Assembly (NCBI GenBank): GCA_027486255.1
Contig: JAIXPL010000031.1
Coordinates: 39,915-103,914, forward strand
From: Comamonadaceae bacterium
GTDB taxonomy: Bacteria > Pseudomonadota > Gammaproteobacteria > Burkholderiales > Burkholderiaceae_C
Length of the DNA stretch: 64,000 nt
Direction: 5' to 3'
The notes below the pieces were generated by a model, which saw only the letters and a program-made list of their open reading frames with translations, ran no database searches and was not told where the DNA came from. Positions 30,801 through 40,500 of the stretch are shown here, piece after piece; within the stretch, counting starts at the first letter, position 1, and each line of letters begins with the position of its first letter. The position numbers were made by a program, and so were the translations under genes.

Positions 30801-31902
30801 CCAGCTTGTCGGCCTTCACCTGGCCGCGTTGCACCTGGCCCTCGGGGTTCACCGACAGGTTCAGCGCCAGATTGCCCCCTGGCCAGTGCAAGCCGTCGGC
30901 GGCGTGAAAGCTCAGCGACTCGGTGTGGAAATCCAGGCCGCGGGCGCCTTGGTCGGTCCAGCCCAGGCGGCCGGCCAGGCGCTGGAAGTCCAGGGGCTGC
31001 TGCGGGCCCATGCGCACCTGAACATCGTCAAGCGCCACATCGGCCGTGGCCCCAGTGAAGCGGCCATCGGCCACGTCGATCCAGGCGCGCAAGGCCCCAT
31101 GCCCGCGCTCGACGGTCAGGCCTGCCGATGGCGCATAGGCCTGCAGGGCCGACAGGTCGATGCGACTGAACTGGCCATACAGCTGGCCCGACCATTGCCG
31201 CCAGTGGCTACCTGAGCGCGACAACAGGGGCTGTTTGAAGGCGCCCTGCAGGCTGAAACGATCGCCCCACTGCGGCGGTGGCGTGGCATCAATGCGCAGC
31301 TGGTGCTTCTGGCCTGGGTTGCGCATGACCGCATCCACCTGGCTGAGCACCACCGAGACGCCTTGCTGCTCATCCGTCCAGCGCACGGTGCCGTCCAGCA
31401 GGGCCCACTCGTCCTGCGACAGCAGCCAGTCGGTCAGGGCATGCTGGTCCTCGGGGCTGGCGGGTGTGACCGCGATGCCGGCCAGGAACAGGCGGCCATC
31501 GCTCGTGCGGCGCACGTCCAGGTCGGCACCGCGGATCACCAGCTGTTCCAGGCTCAGGGTCAGCACCGAGCGCGGCGACAGCGCGACCAGCACCTGCGGC
31601 AGCTGCAGCGCGGGGCGGCCGTCGGCGTCGAAGAGGCGCACCTGCTTCAATTCAAAAGAGGGAAAGACGCCGGTGGAATGGGCGCTGAGTTCGCCGATCT
31701 CGACCCGCACCCCTGTGGCCTGTGTGGCCAGGGTTTCGAGCTGCGGGCGAAATTGGTCGATTCGCGGCACAATGAAACCGTGGAGCAGGGCCCATCCCAG
31801 CGCCAGCAGCAACCACCCAGACACCAGCACCACCAGCAGCAGCTTTGCCGCAGTGGCCCAGAAGGTCAGCCAGGTGCGTGAGGAGGAGGGTGCCGGCAGC
31901 AT
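27838..31902 (-). CDS. yhdP: YhdP family AsmA-like envelope protein
   Basis: Very large (1354 residues) inner-membrane-anchored protein: one N-terminal helix (about 16-40), then a long periplasmic beta-rich body, with the DUF3971 region and a C-terminal AsmA-like segment near FRDVFSDGFSFDWIRGDVSI and GSADIARETQDLRVVVVPEI. Family members bridge inner and outer membranes and help move phospholipids outward. Length matches the family. It is the first gene of a coupled minus operon (yhdP, amidase, kinase, regulator), divergent from glnE with 71 bp between starts. Confidence 0.93.
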   Translation of the reverse strand: MLPAPSSSRTWLTFWATAAKLLLVVLVSGWLLLALGWALLHGFIVPRIDQFRPQLETLATQATGVRVEIGELSAHSTGVFPSFELKQVRLFDADGRPALQLPQVLVALSPRSVLTLSLEQLVIRGADLDVRRTSDGRLFLAGIAVTPASPEDQHALTDWLLSQDEWALLDGTVRWTDEQQGVSVVLSQVDAVMRNPGQKHQLRIDATPPPQWGDRFSLQGAFKQPLLSRSGSHWRQWSGQLYGQFSRIDLSALQAYAPSAGLTVERGHGALRAWIDVADGRFTGATADVALDDVQVRMGPQQPLDFQRLAGRLGWTDQGARGLDFHTESLSFHAADGLHWPGGNLALNLSVNPEGQVQRGQVKADKLDLQSLATMAQRLPLAEDKRAWLKSVAPQGQLEQFELSWQGSPLQPSQLSARGKVSGLALAAASGEAARRPGVAGVAMDFRMEREGGEDRAQASFRLERGWLEFPGLFQEPRLALDQFSGELKVRRHARGTEVDLRQASLSNPDAEGQFQASWKLAPGGDPLGSLDLQGQLARADAARIWTYLPQLISLPVRQYVRQAIQQGQLSDVRFKLKGPLSAFPFEAPASGDFQVSARLRNASFTYAPANLLEAKSKPWPGLVQLETDVLLSRASLQLSRAQARVAGLPGLTLSRGEARIAHLGQQPEVLVNAEIKGPLAQELTLVNRSPLSDFTENALARTTATGNADVQLQLRLPLDDLSQSKVQGQLTLTGNDVQFVPESPMLGRLRGTVAFSETGFLTTNAQARMLGGELRFEGGMRANRRADEPEVFFRGQGTASVEGLQQWRELQALTPLLKQASGSTSYSATLGFRQGHMELGVVSNLGGLALALPEPLGKTAAALLPLRLDKSVLRDSLAPGRRPQDRLSLTLGPGAGPSPTVAASYLRDISGEQAQVLGGQIYIGPEREIAPVEREVRAQVQMARLDIDAWEQALGAAGVGEVAVGGGGLSYLPTSYNLRAGQLKVQGHTWQDVVLGGQREAGLWRATLNASELSGYGEYRQPSGSTPGRLFARLSRLSLGQGTASEVESLLDSQPSSIPTLDIVVDELELKGRKLGRLEVEAINRQAGRDGNREWRLSKLNLGVPEAKLTATGSWSALPGSAPSARGAPVRRGTQLNFRLDMSDAGELLKRLGLDGAIRRGKGKLEGQVSWTGSPFALHYPSLGGQMSLDVESGQFLKAEPGVARLLGVLNLQVLPRRLTLDFRDVFSDGFSFDWIRGDVSIQQGVASTRDLRMKGVNAAVLMEGSADIARETQDLRVVVVPEINAGTASLLAYAINPAVAVGTFLAQWLLKQPLSDAGTKEFHVSGSWKDPQIQRVARQPRTAEPRATEGRP

Positions 31903-31973
31903 GGGGTGATGGAATTATGACGTTCGCAGCCGGCCGGCGCTCCTGCGCCCACTCCATGATTCGATCAAGCTCG

Positions 31974-34769
31974 ATGACCTCGCCGACCGCTGACACCGCC
32001 GCTTCTTCGTCTGCCGCTTCCTCACGGGGTGTGGGCCGCGGCGCTGACTATTCCCGCTATGTGCAGCGCATCCGCCGGCGTTATGCCGAGCATCTGGCCT
32101 ACCTGCCCGAGGGCGCGTCAGAGCGCGAGCACATGCGTGTGGCCTATGAGTGCCTGAAGTCCCAGGGCCATGCCACGGGGGTGGCCCTGCGCATCCTGCG
32201 CCAGTTGGTGATGGAGCGCCTGGTGGTGCTCGATGCCGAGGCCGATCCACCGGTGGCGCTGGAGGTGGTTACCCGGGCCATGACCGAGCTGGCCGAATTG
32301 GCGCTGGACGTGGCCATGCGCCAGACCTGCGCCGAACTCGACGAGCGCTTTGGCGCCCCCTTGCTGCCAGCCGAGGACGGCCAACTGCCGGGCCGTGCCC
32401 GCATGTGGGTGGTGGGCATGGGCAAGCTCGGGGCCCGTGAGCTCAATGTCTCCAGCGATATCGACCTGATCTATGTGTACGACCAGGACGGTCATACCGC
32501 CGGCCGCGCCGACGGCGGCGGTGTGATCTCCAACCACGAATACTTTGCGCACCAGGTCAAGGCTGTGTATGGGCTGATCGGCGATGTCACCGAGCACGGC
32601 TTTGTCTTTCGTGTGGACCTGGCGCTGCGGCCCAACGGGAACTCGGGGCCGCCGGCCGTCTCACTGAGCGCGCTGGAAGATTACTTGCAGGTGCAGGGTC
32701 GCGAGTGGGAGCGCTTTGCCTGGCTCAAGAGTCGGGTGGTGGCCCCTTTTGATGCCATCCAGGACGGCTCGGCCCAGGCCTTGCGACAATTGGTGCTGCC
32801 CTTCGTGTTCCGCCGCTACCTGGACTACAACGTCTTCGAGTCGCTGCGCTCGCTGCACCGCCAGATCCGCGAACAGGCCGCGCGCCGCGCCGCCGGCCAC
32901 CCGGAGCGGGCCAATGACGTCAAGCTCTCGCGCGGCGGCATCCGTGAGATTGAGTTCACCGTGCAGCTGCTGCAAGTGGTGCGCGGCGGCCAGTTCCCTG
33001 AGCTGCGCACGCGGCCCACTGTCGATGCGCTGGCCCGTGTGGCCAGCGCCGGGCTCATGCCCCCGGCCACCGCCGAGGCGCTGGCGCGGGCCTACGAATT
33101 CCTGCGCCGCGTGGAACACCGCATCCAGTACCTGGACGATCAGCAGACGCACCTCTTGCCCACCCAGGACGCTGACCTTGCCTGGATCGCCGCCACCCTG
33201 GGCTTTGCGCACGCGGGCGCTTTCCTGGCCGAGCTGGACCTGCACCGCGAGCGTGTGGCCGAGGAGTTCGACAAGCTGCTGGGCGGTCACGCCGACTGTG
33301 TGGGTTGCGACAAGCTGGGGCAGGCGGCCCCCCTGGACATCGAGGATCTGCTGGCCCGGCAGGGCGGGCAATGGCCAGCGCAGTTCCGCCAGCGCGTGGC
33401 CGCCTGGCCGGGGCATCCGCGCATCCTGGCCCTGCGCGAGGAGTCGCGCGCGCGCCTGGTCCGCCTCTTGCAACGCACCGCGTCCTGGCTCGACGAGGGC
33501 CGCGTCAGCGAGGTGGCGGCACTGCGCCTGCTTGACTGGATCGAGCCCCTGCTGCGCCGCGAAAGCTACCTGGCGCTGCTGCTGGAGCGGCCCACGGTGC
33601 ATGAGCGCCTGATGCGCCTCTTGGGCGCCGCCCGCTGGCCTGCGCGCTACCTGCTACAGCACCCGGGCGTGATCGACGAGCTGGCCAGCATCGACATGCT
33701 CAAGCAGCGCTTTGATCCGGTCGTTTTTGCCAGCGAGCTGCAACAGCGCCGGGCGGCGCTGCAGCGCACGGGTGAGGACGACGAGGAGGCCTGCCTGAAC
33801 CTCTTGCGCCGCGCCCACCATGCTGAAACCTTCCGCACCCTCTCCCGCGACGTCGAGGGCGTGCTCACCGTCGAGCAGGTGGCCGATGAGCTCAGCGCGC
33901 TGGCCGAGACCGTGCTGGGCCTGACCGTGCAGTGGTGCTGGGAGCGCCTGAAGCAGCGCCACCGAGAAGTACCCCAGTTCGGCGTCATCGCCTACGGCAA
34001 GCTCGGCGGCAAAGAGCTGGGTTATGGCAGCGACCTGGACATCGTCTTCGTCTATGACGACGAGCACGAGCAGGCGCCCGAGTCGTATGCGGCCTTTGTG
34101 CGCAAGCTGATCAACTGGCTCACCGTCAAGACCGGCGAGGGCGATCTGTTTGAGATCGACACCGCGCTGCGCCCCAACGGCAGCTCCGGCCTGCTGGTCA
34201 CCAGTTTCCAAGCCTATGCCAACTACCAGCAGCAGCGTGGCAGCAACACCGCCTGGACCTGGGAGCACCAGGCCATGACGCGCGCGCGCTTCGTGCTGGG
34301 TTCTGCTCAGTTGCGCCAGCGCTTTGACGCCGTGCGCCAGGCGGGCATCACCTCGCCGCGCGAGCCGCAGGCCTTGCGTGAGGAAATCGTGGCCATGCGC
34401 GAGAAGGTGCGCGCTGCCCACCCCCTGCGCCAACCGAGCGAGGGGCCGGTGCTGTTCGACATCAAGCACGGCGCCGGTGGCATGGTCGATGCCGAATTCG
34501 CTGTGCAATTTCTGGTGCTCTCGCAGGCGGCGGTGCACCCCGAACTGGCCGACAACGTGGGCAACATTGCCCTGCTCGAGCGCGCCGAGCGCTGCGCTCT
34601 GCTGCCCGCAGGTGTGGGAGAGGCGGCCGCGCGCGCCTACCGCGAATTGCGCCGCGTACAGCACCGCGCGCGCCTGGACGAGCAAGCCACGCAGCTGCCC
34701 CAGGAGGGGCTGGCCCAAGAGCGCGAGGCCATCCTGCGCCTATGGGCCGCCGTCTTCGAAGACCGTTGA
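31974..34769 (+). CDS. glnE: Glutamine synthetase adenylyltransferase/deadenylase
   Basis: Bifunctional enzyme that adds or removes AMP on glutamine synthetase in response to PII, tuning nitrogen assimilation. About 931 residues from the ATG at 31974; an ATG at 31956 is also possible. Both nucleotidyltransferase domains show the GxGKLGxxEL...SDxDL pattern: GMGKLGARELNVSSDIDLIYVYD in the N-terminal half and AYGKLGGKELGYGSDLDIVFVYDD in the C-terminal half, each followed by an ALRPNG segment. The N-terminal ~25 residues are Ser/Ala-rich and variable. Confidence 0.96.
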   Translation: MTSPTADTAASSSAASSRGVGRGADYSRYVQRIRRRYAEHLAYLPEGASEREHMRVAYECLKSQGHATGVALRILRQLVMERLVVLDAEADPPVALEVVTRAMTELAELALDVAMRQTCAELDERFGAPLLPAEDGQLPGRARMWVVGMGKLGARELNVSSDIDLIYVYDQDGHTAGRADGGGVISNHEYFAHQVKAVYGLIGDVTEHGFVFRVDLALRPNGNSGPPAVSLSALEDYLQVQGREWERFAWLKSRVVAPFDAIQDGSAQALRQLVLPFVFRRYLDYNVFESLRSLHRQIREQAARRAAGHPERANDVKLSRGGIREIEFTVQLLQVVRGGQFPELRTRPTVDALARVASAGLMPPATAEALARAYEFLRRVEHRIQYLDDQQTHLLPTQDADLAWIAATLGFAHAGAFLAELDLHRERVAEEFDKLLGGHADCVGCDKLGQAAPLDIEDLLARQGGQWPAQFRQRVAAWPGHPRILALREESRARLVRLLQRTASWLDEGRVSEVAALRLLDWIEPLLRRESYLALLLERPTVHERLMRLLGAARWPARYLLQHPGVIDELASIDMLKQRFDPVVFASELQQRRAALQRTGEDDEEACLNLLRRAHHAETFRTLSRDVEGVLTVEQVADELSALAETVLGLTVQWCWERLKQRHREVPQFGVIAYGKLGGKELGYGSDLDIVFVYDDEHEQAPESYAAFVRKLINWLTVKTGEGDLFEIDTALRPNGSSGLLVTSFQAYANYQQQRGSNTAWTWEHQAMTRARFVLGSAQLRQRFDAVRQAGITSPREPQALREEIVAMREKVRAAHPLRQPSEGPVLFDIKHGAGGMVDAEFAVQFLVLSQAAVHPELADNVGNIALLERAERCALLPAGVGEAAARAYRELRRVQHRARLDEQATQLPQEGLAQEREAILRLWAAVFEDR

Positions 34770-34844
34770 GCTTCCGGCCTTGGCCTCATGGGCCAAAATG
34801 TTTGGCTAACCTTTCGCTCGGCCTTTCCTCCACAGGTGTTCTGC

Positions 34845-36338
34845 ATGGGTCTTTCTACCGCTGTCCGGCGTGTCCTGCCTCGCCTTGTGCGCCCTATCGG
34901 TGGCCTGGGCCTGGCGCTGCTGCTGGCGGCCTGTGCCTCGGTGCCCTTGCCGCCCGCCCCCGGGCTTCAGGCGCCGTCTCACTGGCAGACTCCCTCAGCT
35001 GCCGGCGTGGCAGCGGCTTCCTCGGGCTTGCCGCACCAGGGGCGCCTGGAGGACTTGCTGGCGTGGTGGCGTCAGCAGGGCGACCCGCTGCTGGTCGAGC
35101 TGATCGCCGCCAGCCAGCAGGTCAGTCCCAGCATCGCGGCCGCGCGCACGCGCCTGGCGCAGGCCCAGGCGGCGCGCGTGGGCAGCGGCGCCGACCTGAC
35201 CCCTTCGGTTGAAGCCGCCGGCAGTCTCACGCGCAGCCGCAGTCTGCTGGCACCGAACATCCCGGCTGCCAGTATCTCTACCGCCCGGCTGGGTCTGCAG
35301 ACGTCCTGGGAGATCGACGTCTTTGGTGGCCGCCGCGCCGAGCTGGCCGCCGCCGAGCAGCGCCTCTTGGGTGCGCAGGCCGACTGGCACGACGCCCGCG
35401 TGAGCGTGGCCGCCGAGGTGGCCGTGCAGTACGACCTGTTGCGCCAGTGTCGGCGCCTGGAGGAGATCGCCCGGCGCGACAGCGCTTCACGCGCGGAAAC
35501 CGCACGCCTGTCCGAGCTCTCCAGCCGCGCCGGCTTCACGGCGCCTGCCGTGGCGGCCCTGGCCCGCGCCAGTGCGGCCGACGCGGCCAGCCGCGCCCTG
35601 CAGCAAAGCGCGCAATGTGAGCTGGACACCAAGGCCCTGGTGGCGCTCACCGCCCTGGACGAGCCCGCGCTGCGCCAGCGTTTGGCCGGCTTGCCCACAG
35701 CCGAGTCCCTGGCCCTGCCGCCCCTGCTGCTCGATCCCATTCCGGCGCAGGCCCTGGCCCAGCGGCCCGATGTGTTCAGCGCCGAGCGCGCCGTGTTGGC
35801 TGCGCGCGCCGACATTGCCGGTGTCGATGCGCAGCGCTACCCGCGCCTGGTGCTGTCGGGCTTTGTGGGCCAGTCGAGTCTGCGCGCCGGCGGCACCACC
35901 ACCGAGCTGCCCTCCTGGTCCTTGGGGCCGCTGTCGCTCACGCTGCCAGTCTTTGACGCAGGCCGGCGCTCGGCCCAGACCGCAGCCGCCCGGGCCCGCT
36001 ACGACGAGGCGGCCGCCCAGTATGCGGCCCGCGTGCGCCAAGCGGTGCGTGAGGTCGAGACGGCCCTGGTCAATCTGCAGAGCACGGCTGAGCGCGGCCC
36101 GCAGGTGCAGACCGCTGTGGCGGGCTACCAGGCGGCCTTCCAGGGCACCGAGGCGCGCTGGAAGGCGGGCCTGGCCAGCCTGGTGGAACTCGAGGATGCG
36201 CGCCGCCAACTGCTGGCCGCCCAGATCGCCCAGGCCGACTGGCAGACCCAGGTGCGCGCTGCGCATGTCTCGCTCTACCGCGCCGTGGGCGGCGGCTGGT
36301 CGCCGGCCCTGCTGGCCCAAGCCGTCCCCTCGCGTTGA
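34845..36338 (+). CDS. RND efflux outer-membrane lipoprotein (NodT/OprM family)
   Basis: TolC-like outer-membrane channel of a tripartite pump. 497 residues from the ATG at 34845; a 19-codon in-frame extension lacks signal features. Lipoprotein signal with LLLAAC before SVPLPP. Two OEP repeats follow, with conserved segments LGLQTSWEIDVFGGRRAELAAAE, AQRPDVFSAERAVLAARADI and LPVFDAGRRSAQTAAA. First of three genes; it ends 17 bp before the adaptor gene. Confidence 0.95.
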   Translation: MGLSTAVRRVLPRLVRPIGGLGLALLLAACASVPLPPAPGLQAPSHWQTPSAAGVAAASSGLPHQGRLEDLLAWWRQQGDPLLVELIAASQQVSPSIAAARTRLAQAQAARVGSGADLTPSVEAAGSLTRSRSLLAPNIPAASISTARLGLQTSWEIDVFGGRRAELAAAEQRLLGAQADWHDARVSVAAEVAVQYDLLRQCRRLEEIARRDSASRAETARLSELSSRAGFTAPAVAALARASAADAASRALQQSAQCELDTKALVALTALDEPALRQRLAGLPTAESLALPPLLLDPIPAQALAQRPDVFSAERAVLAARADIAGVDAQRYPRLVLSGFVGQSSLRAGGTTTELPSWSLGPLSLTLPVFDAGRRSAQTAAARARYDEAAAQYAARVRQAVREVETALVNLQSTAERGPQVQTAVAGYQAAFQGTEARWKAGLASLVELEDARRQLLAAQIAQADWQTQVRAAHVSLYRAVGGGWSPALLAQAVPSR

Positions 36339-36355
36339 ACTTTTCCAGGCATCCC

Positions 36356-37534
36356 ATGAAGAAAACCATTCGCTTTGCCCTTGTCCTGGCCGCCGCTATC
36401 GTGCTGGCGCTGCTGGTCTTCTGGGCCCAGCGCACCGAGCGCCCCGCCGAGGCCCCAGCGGCTACCCCGGCCGCTGCCCCGCGACCAGCCCTGACGGTGG
36501 CCGTGGGCCGGCCTGAGTCGCTCAAGCTGCCCCTGAGCCTGTCGGCCAACGGCAATATTGCGGCCTGGCAGGAGGCCGTGATCGGCTCGGAAAGCAATGG
36601 CCTGCGCTTGGTGGAAGTGCGCGCCGGCGTGGGCGATGTGGTGCGTGCCGGCCAGGTGCTGGCCGTGTTTTCCAGCGAGAGCGTGCAAACCGATGTGGCG
36701 CAGGCGCGCGCCGCCCTGCTGGAGGCCCAGGCCACGGCCCTGGAAGCGCAGGCCAATGCCGAGCGCGCACGCAGCTTGCAGAACTCGGGGGCGATCAGCG
36801 CCCAGCAGATCCAGCAGTATCTGACCGCCGCACAGACCGCGCAGGCGCGGGTGGAGGCGGCCCAGGCCGTGCTGGCCGCGCAGCAGCTGCGCAGCCGCCA
36901 GACGCAGGTGTTGGCGCCTAGCGCTGGGGTGATCTCCGCGCGCCTGGCCACCGTGGGCGCGGTGGCCGCCCCGGGCACCGAGCTGTTCCGGCTGATCCGG
37001 GAGGGCCGCCTGGAGTGGCGCGCCGAGGTCACTGCGACCGAGCTCGCTCGGCTGAAGCCAGGCACAGCCGTGCGGGTGCTCGCTGCGTCGGGCGCAGAAC
37101 TCCATGGGCGGGTGCGCATGCTCTCGCCCACAGTAGATCCGCAGACGCGCTCGGCTCTGGTTTATGTGGACCTGCCGCCCTTGCAGCAGACCCCGGGCGC
37201 GGCGCGCCCGGGCATGTTCGCGCGCGGCGAGTTTGTGCTGGGCCAGTCGCAGGCGCTGACCGTGCCGCAGCGCGCCCTGGTGGTGCGCGACGGCTTCGAG
37301 TTCGTGTTCCAGCTCATGCCCGGCGATCGCGTGAGTGAGGTCAAGGTGCAGACCGGCCGCCGTGTGGGCGAGCGGGTGGAGATTGTCTCGGGCCTTTCGC
37401 CCGAGTCGCGTGTGGTCACGCAGGGGGCGGGCTTCCTCAACGACGGCGACCTGGTGCAGGTGAGCGAGGCGGGCGCTGCGGCCCCGGCCGCCCCCATAAC
37501 CCCTGTTGCCCCTGTTGCCCCCGCCACCCGCTGA
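36356..37534 (+). CDS. RND efflux periplasmic adaptor (membrane fusion protein)
   Basis: 392-residue adaptor joining the inner-membrane pump to the outer channel. N-terminal membrane helix (about 5-25) without a lipobox, an Ala/Pro linker, biotinyl-lipoyl half-motif GLRLVEVRAGVGDVVRAGQVLAVF, an alpha-hairpin rich in Ala/Gln/Glu (about residues 110-190), then the second lipoyl half around VLAPSAGVISARLATVGAV and a beta-barrel domain. The ATG at 36356 was preferred over an in-frame TTG seven codons upstream that overlaps the previous gene. Confidence 0.95.
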   Translation: MKKTIRFALVLAAAIVLALLVFWAQRTERPAEAPAATPAAAPRPALTVAVGRPESLKLPLSLSANGNIAAWQEAVIGSESNGLRLVEVRAGVGDVVRAGQVLAVFSSESVQTDVAQARAALLEAQATALEAQANAERARSLQNSGAISAQQIQQYLTAAQTAQARVEAAQAVLAAQQLRSRQTQVLAPSAGVISARLATVGAVAAPGTELFRLIREGRLEWRAEVTATELARLKPGTAVRVLAASGAELHGRVRMLSPTVDPQTRSALVYVDLPPLQQTPGAARPGMFARGEFVLGQSQALTVPQRALVVRDGFEFVFQLMPGDRVSEVKVQTGRRVGERVEIVSGLSPESRVVTQGAGFLNDGDLVQVSEAGAAAPAAPITPVAPVAPATR

Positions 37535-37553
37535 AGCCCACAGCGAACCCGCC

Positions 37554-40500
37554 ATGAACGTTTCAGCCTGGTCCATCCGCAACCCCATCCCGGCCCTGAT
37601 GGTGTTCGTGCTGCTCACTTTTGCGGGCCTGCTCGGCTTTCGGGCCATGAAGGTGCAGAACTTCCCGGACATCGACCTGCCCACGGTGAGCGTGAGCACC
37701 TCGCTGCCGGGGGCCGCGCCCGCCCAGCTGGAAACCGAAGTGGCCCGCAAGCTCGAGAACGCCCTGGCCACGGTGCAGGGCCTCAAGCACCTGACCACCA
37801 AGGTGCAGGACGGCGGCGTCATCATCAACGCCGAGTTCCGCCTGGAAAAGCCCGTGCAGGAAGCGGTGGATGACGTGCGCTCGGCCGTGGCCCGCGTGCG
37901 CTCGGAGCTGCCCGGCGATGTGCGCGATCCCATCATCAGCAAGGTGGACTTGGCGGGCCAGCCGGTGCTGGCGTTCACCGTGAGCTCGCCGCGCCGGGAC
38001 GAGCAGGCGCTGTCCTGGCTGGTGGACAACGAACTCTCGCGCAAGCTTTTGTCGGTGCGTGGCGTGGGCGCGGTCAACCGCGTGGGCGGCGTCACGCGCG
38101 AACTGCGGGTGGCGCTGGACCCGGCGCGCCTGCAGGCCCTGGGCGCGACCGCGACCGAGATCTCGCGGCAGCTGCGCCAGGTGCAGACCGACAGCGCCGG
38201 CGGCCGCACCGACTTGGGCGGCAGCGAGCAGCCCGTGCGCACCCTGGCCACTGTGAAGTCGGCAGCCGAGCTGGCCCGCCTGGAGCTCACCCTGGCCGAT
38301 GGCCGGCGCCTGCGGCTGGACCAGGTGGCCACCGTCAGCGATACCGTGGCCGAGCCCCGCTCGGCCGCCTTGTTTGACGGCCAGCCCGTGGTGGGCTTCG
38401 AGGTTTCGCGCAGCCGCGGCGAGAGCGAAGTGGCCGTAGGGGCGGCCGTTTACAAGGCGCTGGATGAATTCAAGCGCCAGCACCCCGACCTGGTGCTGAC
38501 CGAGGCTTTTAACTTCGTGCAGCCCGTGCAAGAGGAGTACGACGGGTCCCTGAAGCTGCTCTACGAGGGCGCCATCCTCGCGGTCGTGGTGGTCTGGCTC
38601 TTCCTGCGCGACTGGCGCGCCACGCTGGTGTCGGCGGTGGCGCTGCCGCTGTCGGTGATCCCGGCCTTCATCGGCATGTACATGCTGGGCTTTTCCATCA
38701 ACGTGGTCACGCTGCTGGCCCTGTCGCTGGTCATCGGCATCCTGGTGGACGACGCCATCGTGGAGGTGGAAAACATCGTGCGCCACCTGCGCATGGGCAA
38801 GAGCCCCTACCAGGCGGCCATGGAGGCGGCCGACGAGATCGGCCTGGCAGTGGTGGCGACCACCTTCACGCTGATCGCGGTGTTCCTGCCCACGGCCTTC
38901 ATGAGCGGTATTGCGGGCAAGTTCTTCAAGCAATTCGGCTGGACGGCGGCGCTGGCGGTGTTTGCCTCGCTGGTGGTGGCGCGCATGCTCACGCCCATGA
39001 TGTCGGCCTACCTGCTGCGGCCCATCGTGCAGGCCCAAGAAGAGCCGCGCTGGATACGGCCTTACATGGTGGCGGCGGCCTGGTGCCTGAAACACCGCTT
39101 CATCACCATGGTGGGGGCGACCCTGTTCTTCTTTGGATCGGTGGCCTTGATCCCGCTGCTGTCCAAGGGCTTCATCCCGCCGGATGACAACTCGCAGACC
39201 CAGGTCTACCTGGAGCTCCCACCGGGCTCCACGCTCATACAAACGCAGGCGGCGGCCGAGCAGGCGCGCCGGCTGATGGCGGGCATCGCCGAGGTGCGCC
39301 ACGTCTACACCACCATCGGCGCCGGCAGTGCGGGCACCGATCCGTTTGCCATGCCTGGTGCGCAGGAGGCACGCAAGGCCACGCTCACGGTGCTGCTGAC
39401 GCCGCGACAGGAGCGCGTGCGCAAGCAGGCCATCGAGCAGCGCATGCGCCAGGCCCTGCAGCAGGTGCCCGGTGTGCGCAGCAAGGTAGGCCTGGGCGGC
39501 TCGGGCGAGAAATACATCCTGGTGCTCACGGGTGACGACCCGGTGGCGCTGCAGACGGCCGCCCGCGCCGTGGAGAAAGACCTGCGCACCATCCCCGGCC
39601 TGGGCAGCGTGGCCTCGAGTGCCAGCCTGGTTCGGCCCGAGATCGCCATCCGGCCCGACTTTGCCCGCGCGGCCGACCTGGGCGTCTCCAGCAGCGCCAT
39701 GGGCGAGACCTTGCGCATTGCCACCCTGGGTGATTACGACACCGTCCTGCCCAAGCTCAACCTGCCCGAGCGGCAGGTGCCCATCGTGGTCAAGCTCGAG
39801 GCGTCGGCCCGGCAGGACCTGGCTGTGCTCGAGCGCCTGGCCGTGCCCAGCAGCAAGCCCGGCGTGGGGCCGGTGATGCTGGGGCAGGTGGCCCGCCTGG
39901 AGATGACTGCCGGGCCGGCGGTGATCGACCGTTACGACCGCGCGCGCAACGTCACCATGGAAATTGAACTCTCCGGCCTGCCGCTGGGCGTGGTGACCTC
40001 CGCCGTGGCCCAGCTGCCTGCGGTGCGGAACCTGCCGCCCGGCGTGAAGGTGGTGGAAGTGGGCGATGCCGAGGTCATGGGTGAGCTCTTTGCCAGCTTC
40101 GGCCTGGCCATGCTCACCGGGGTGCTGTGCATCTACGTGGTGCTGGTGCTGCTCTTCAAGGACTTCCTGCACCCGGTGACCATCCTGGCGGCGCTGCCGC
40201 TGTCGCTGGGCGGCGCTTTCGTGGGCCTCCTGATCGCGCAAAAGAGTTTTTCCATGCCCTCGCTGATCGGCCTGATCATGCTCATGGGCATTGCCACCAA
40301 AAATTCCATTTTGCTGGTGGAGTACGCCATCGTGGCGCGGCGTGACCACGGCATGAGCCGCTTGGAGGCCCTTCTGGACGCCTGCCACAAGCGGGTGCGT
40401 CCCATCGTGATGACCTCGATTGCCATGGGTGCGGGCATGCTGCCCATTGCCATTGGCTGGGGCGAGGCCGATCCGAGCTTTCGCTCGCCCATGGCCATAG

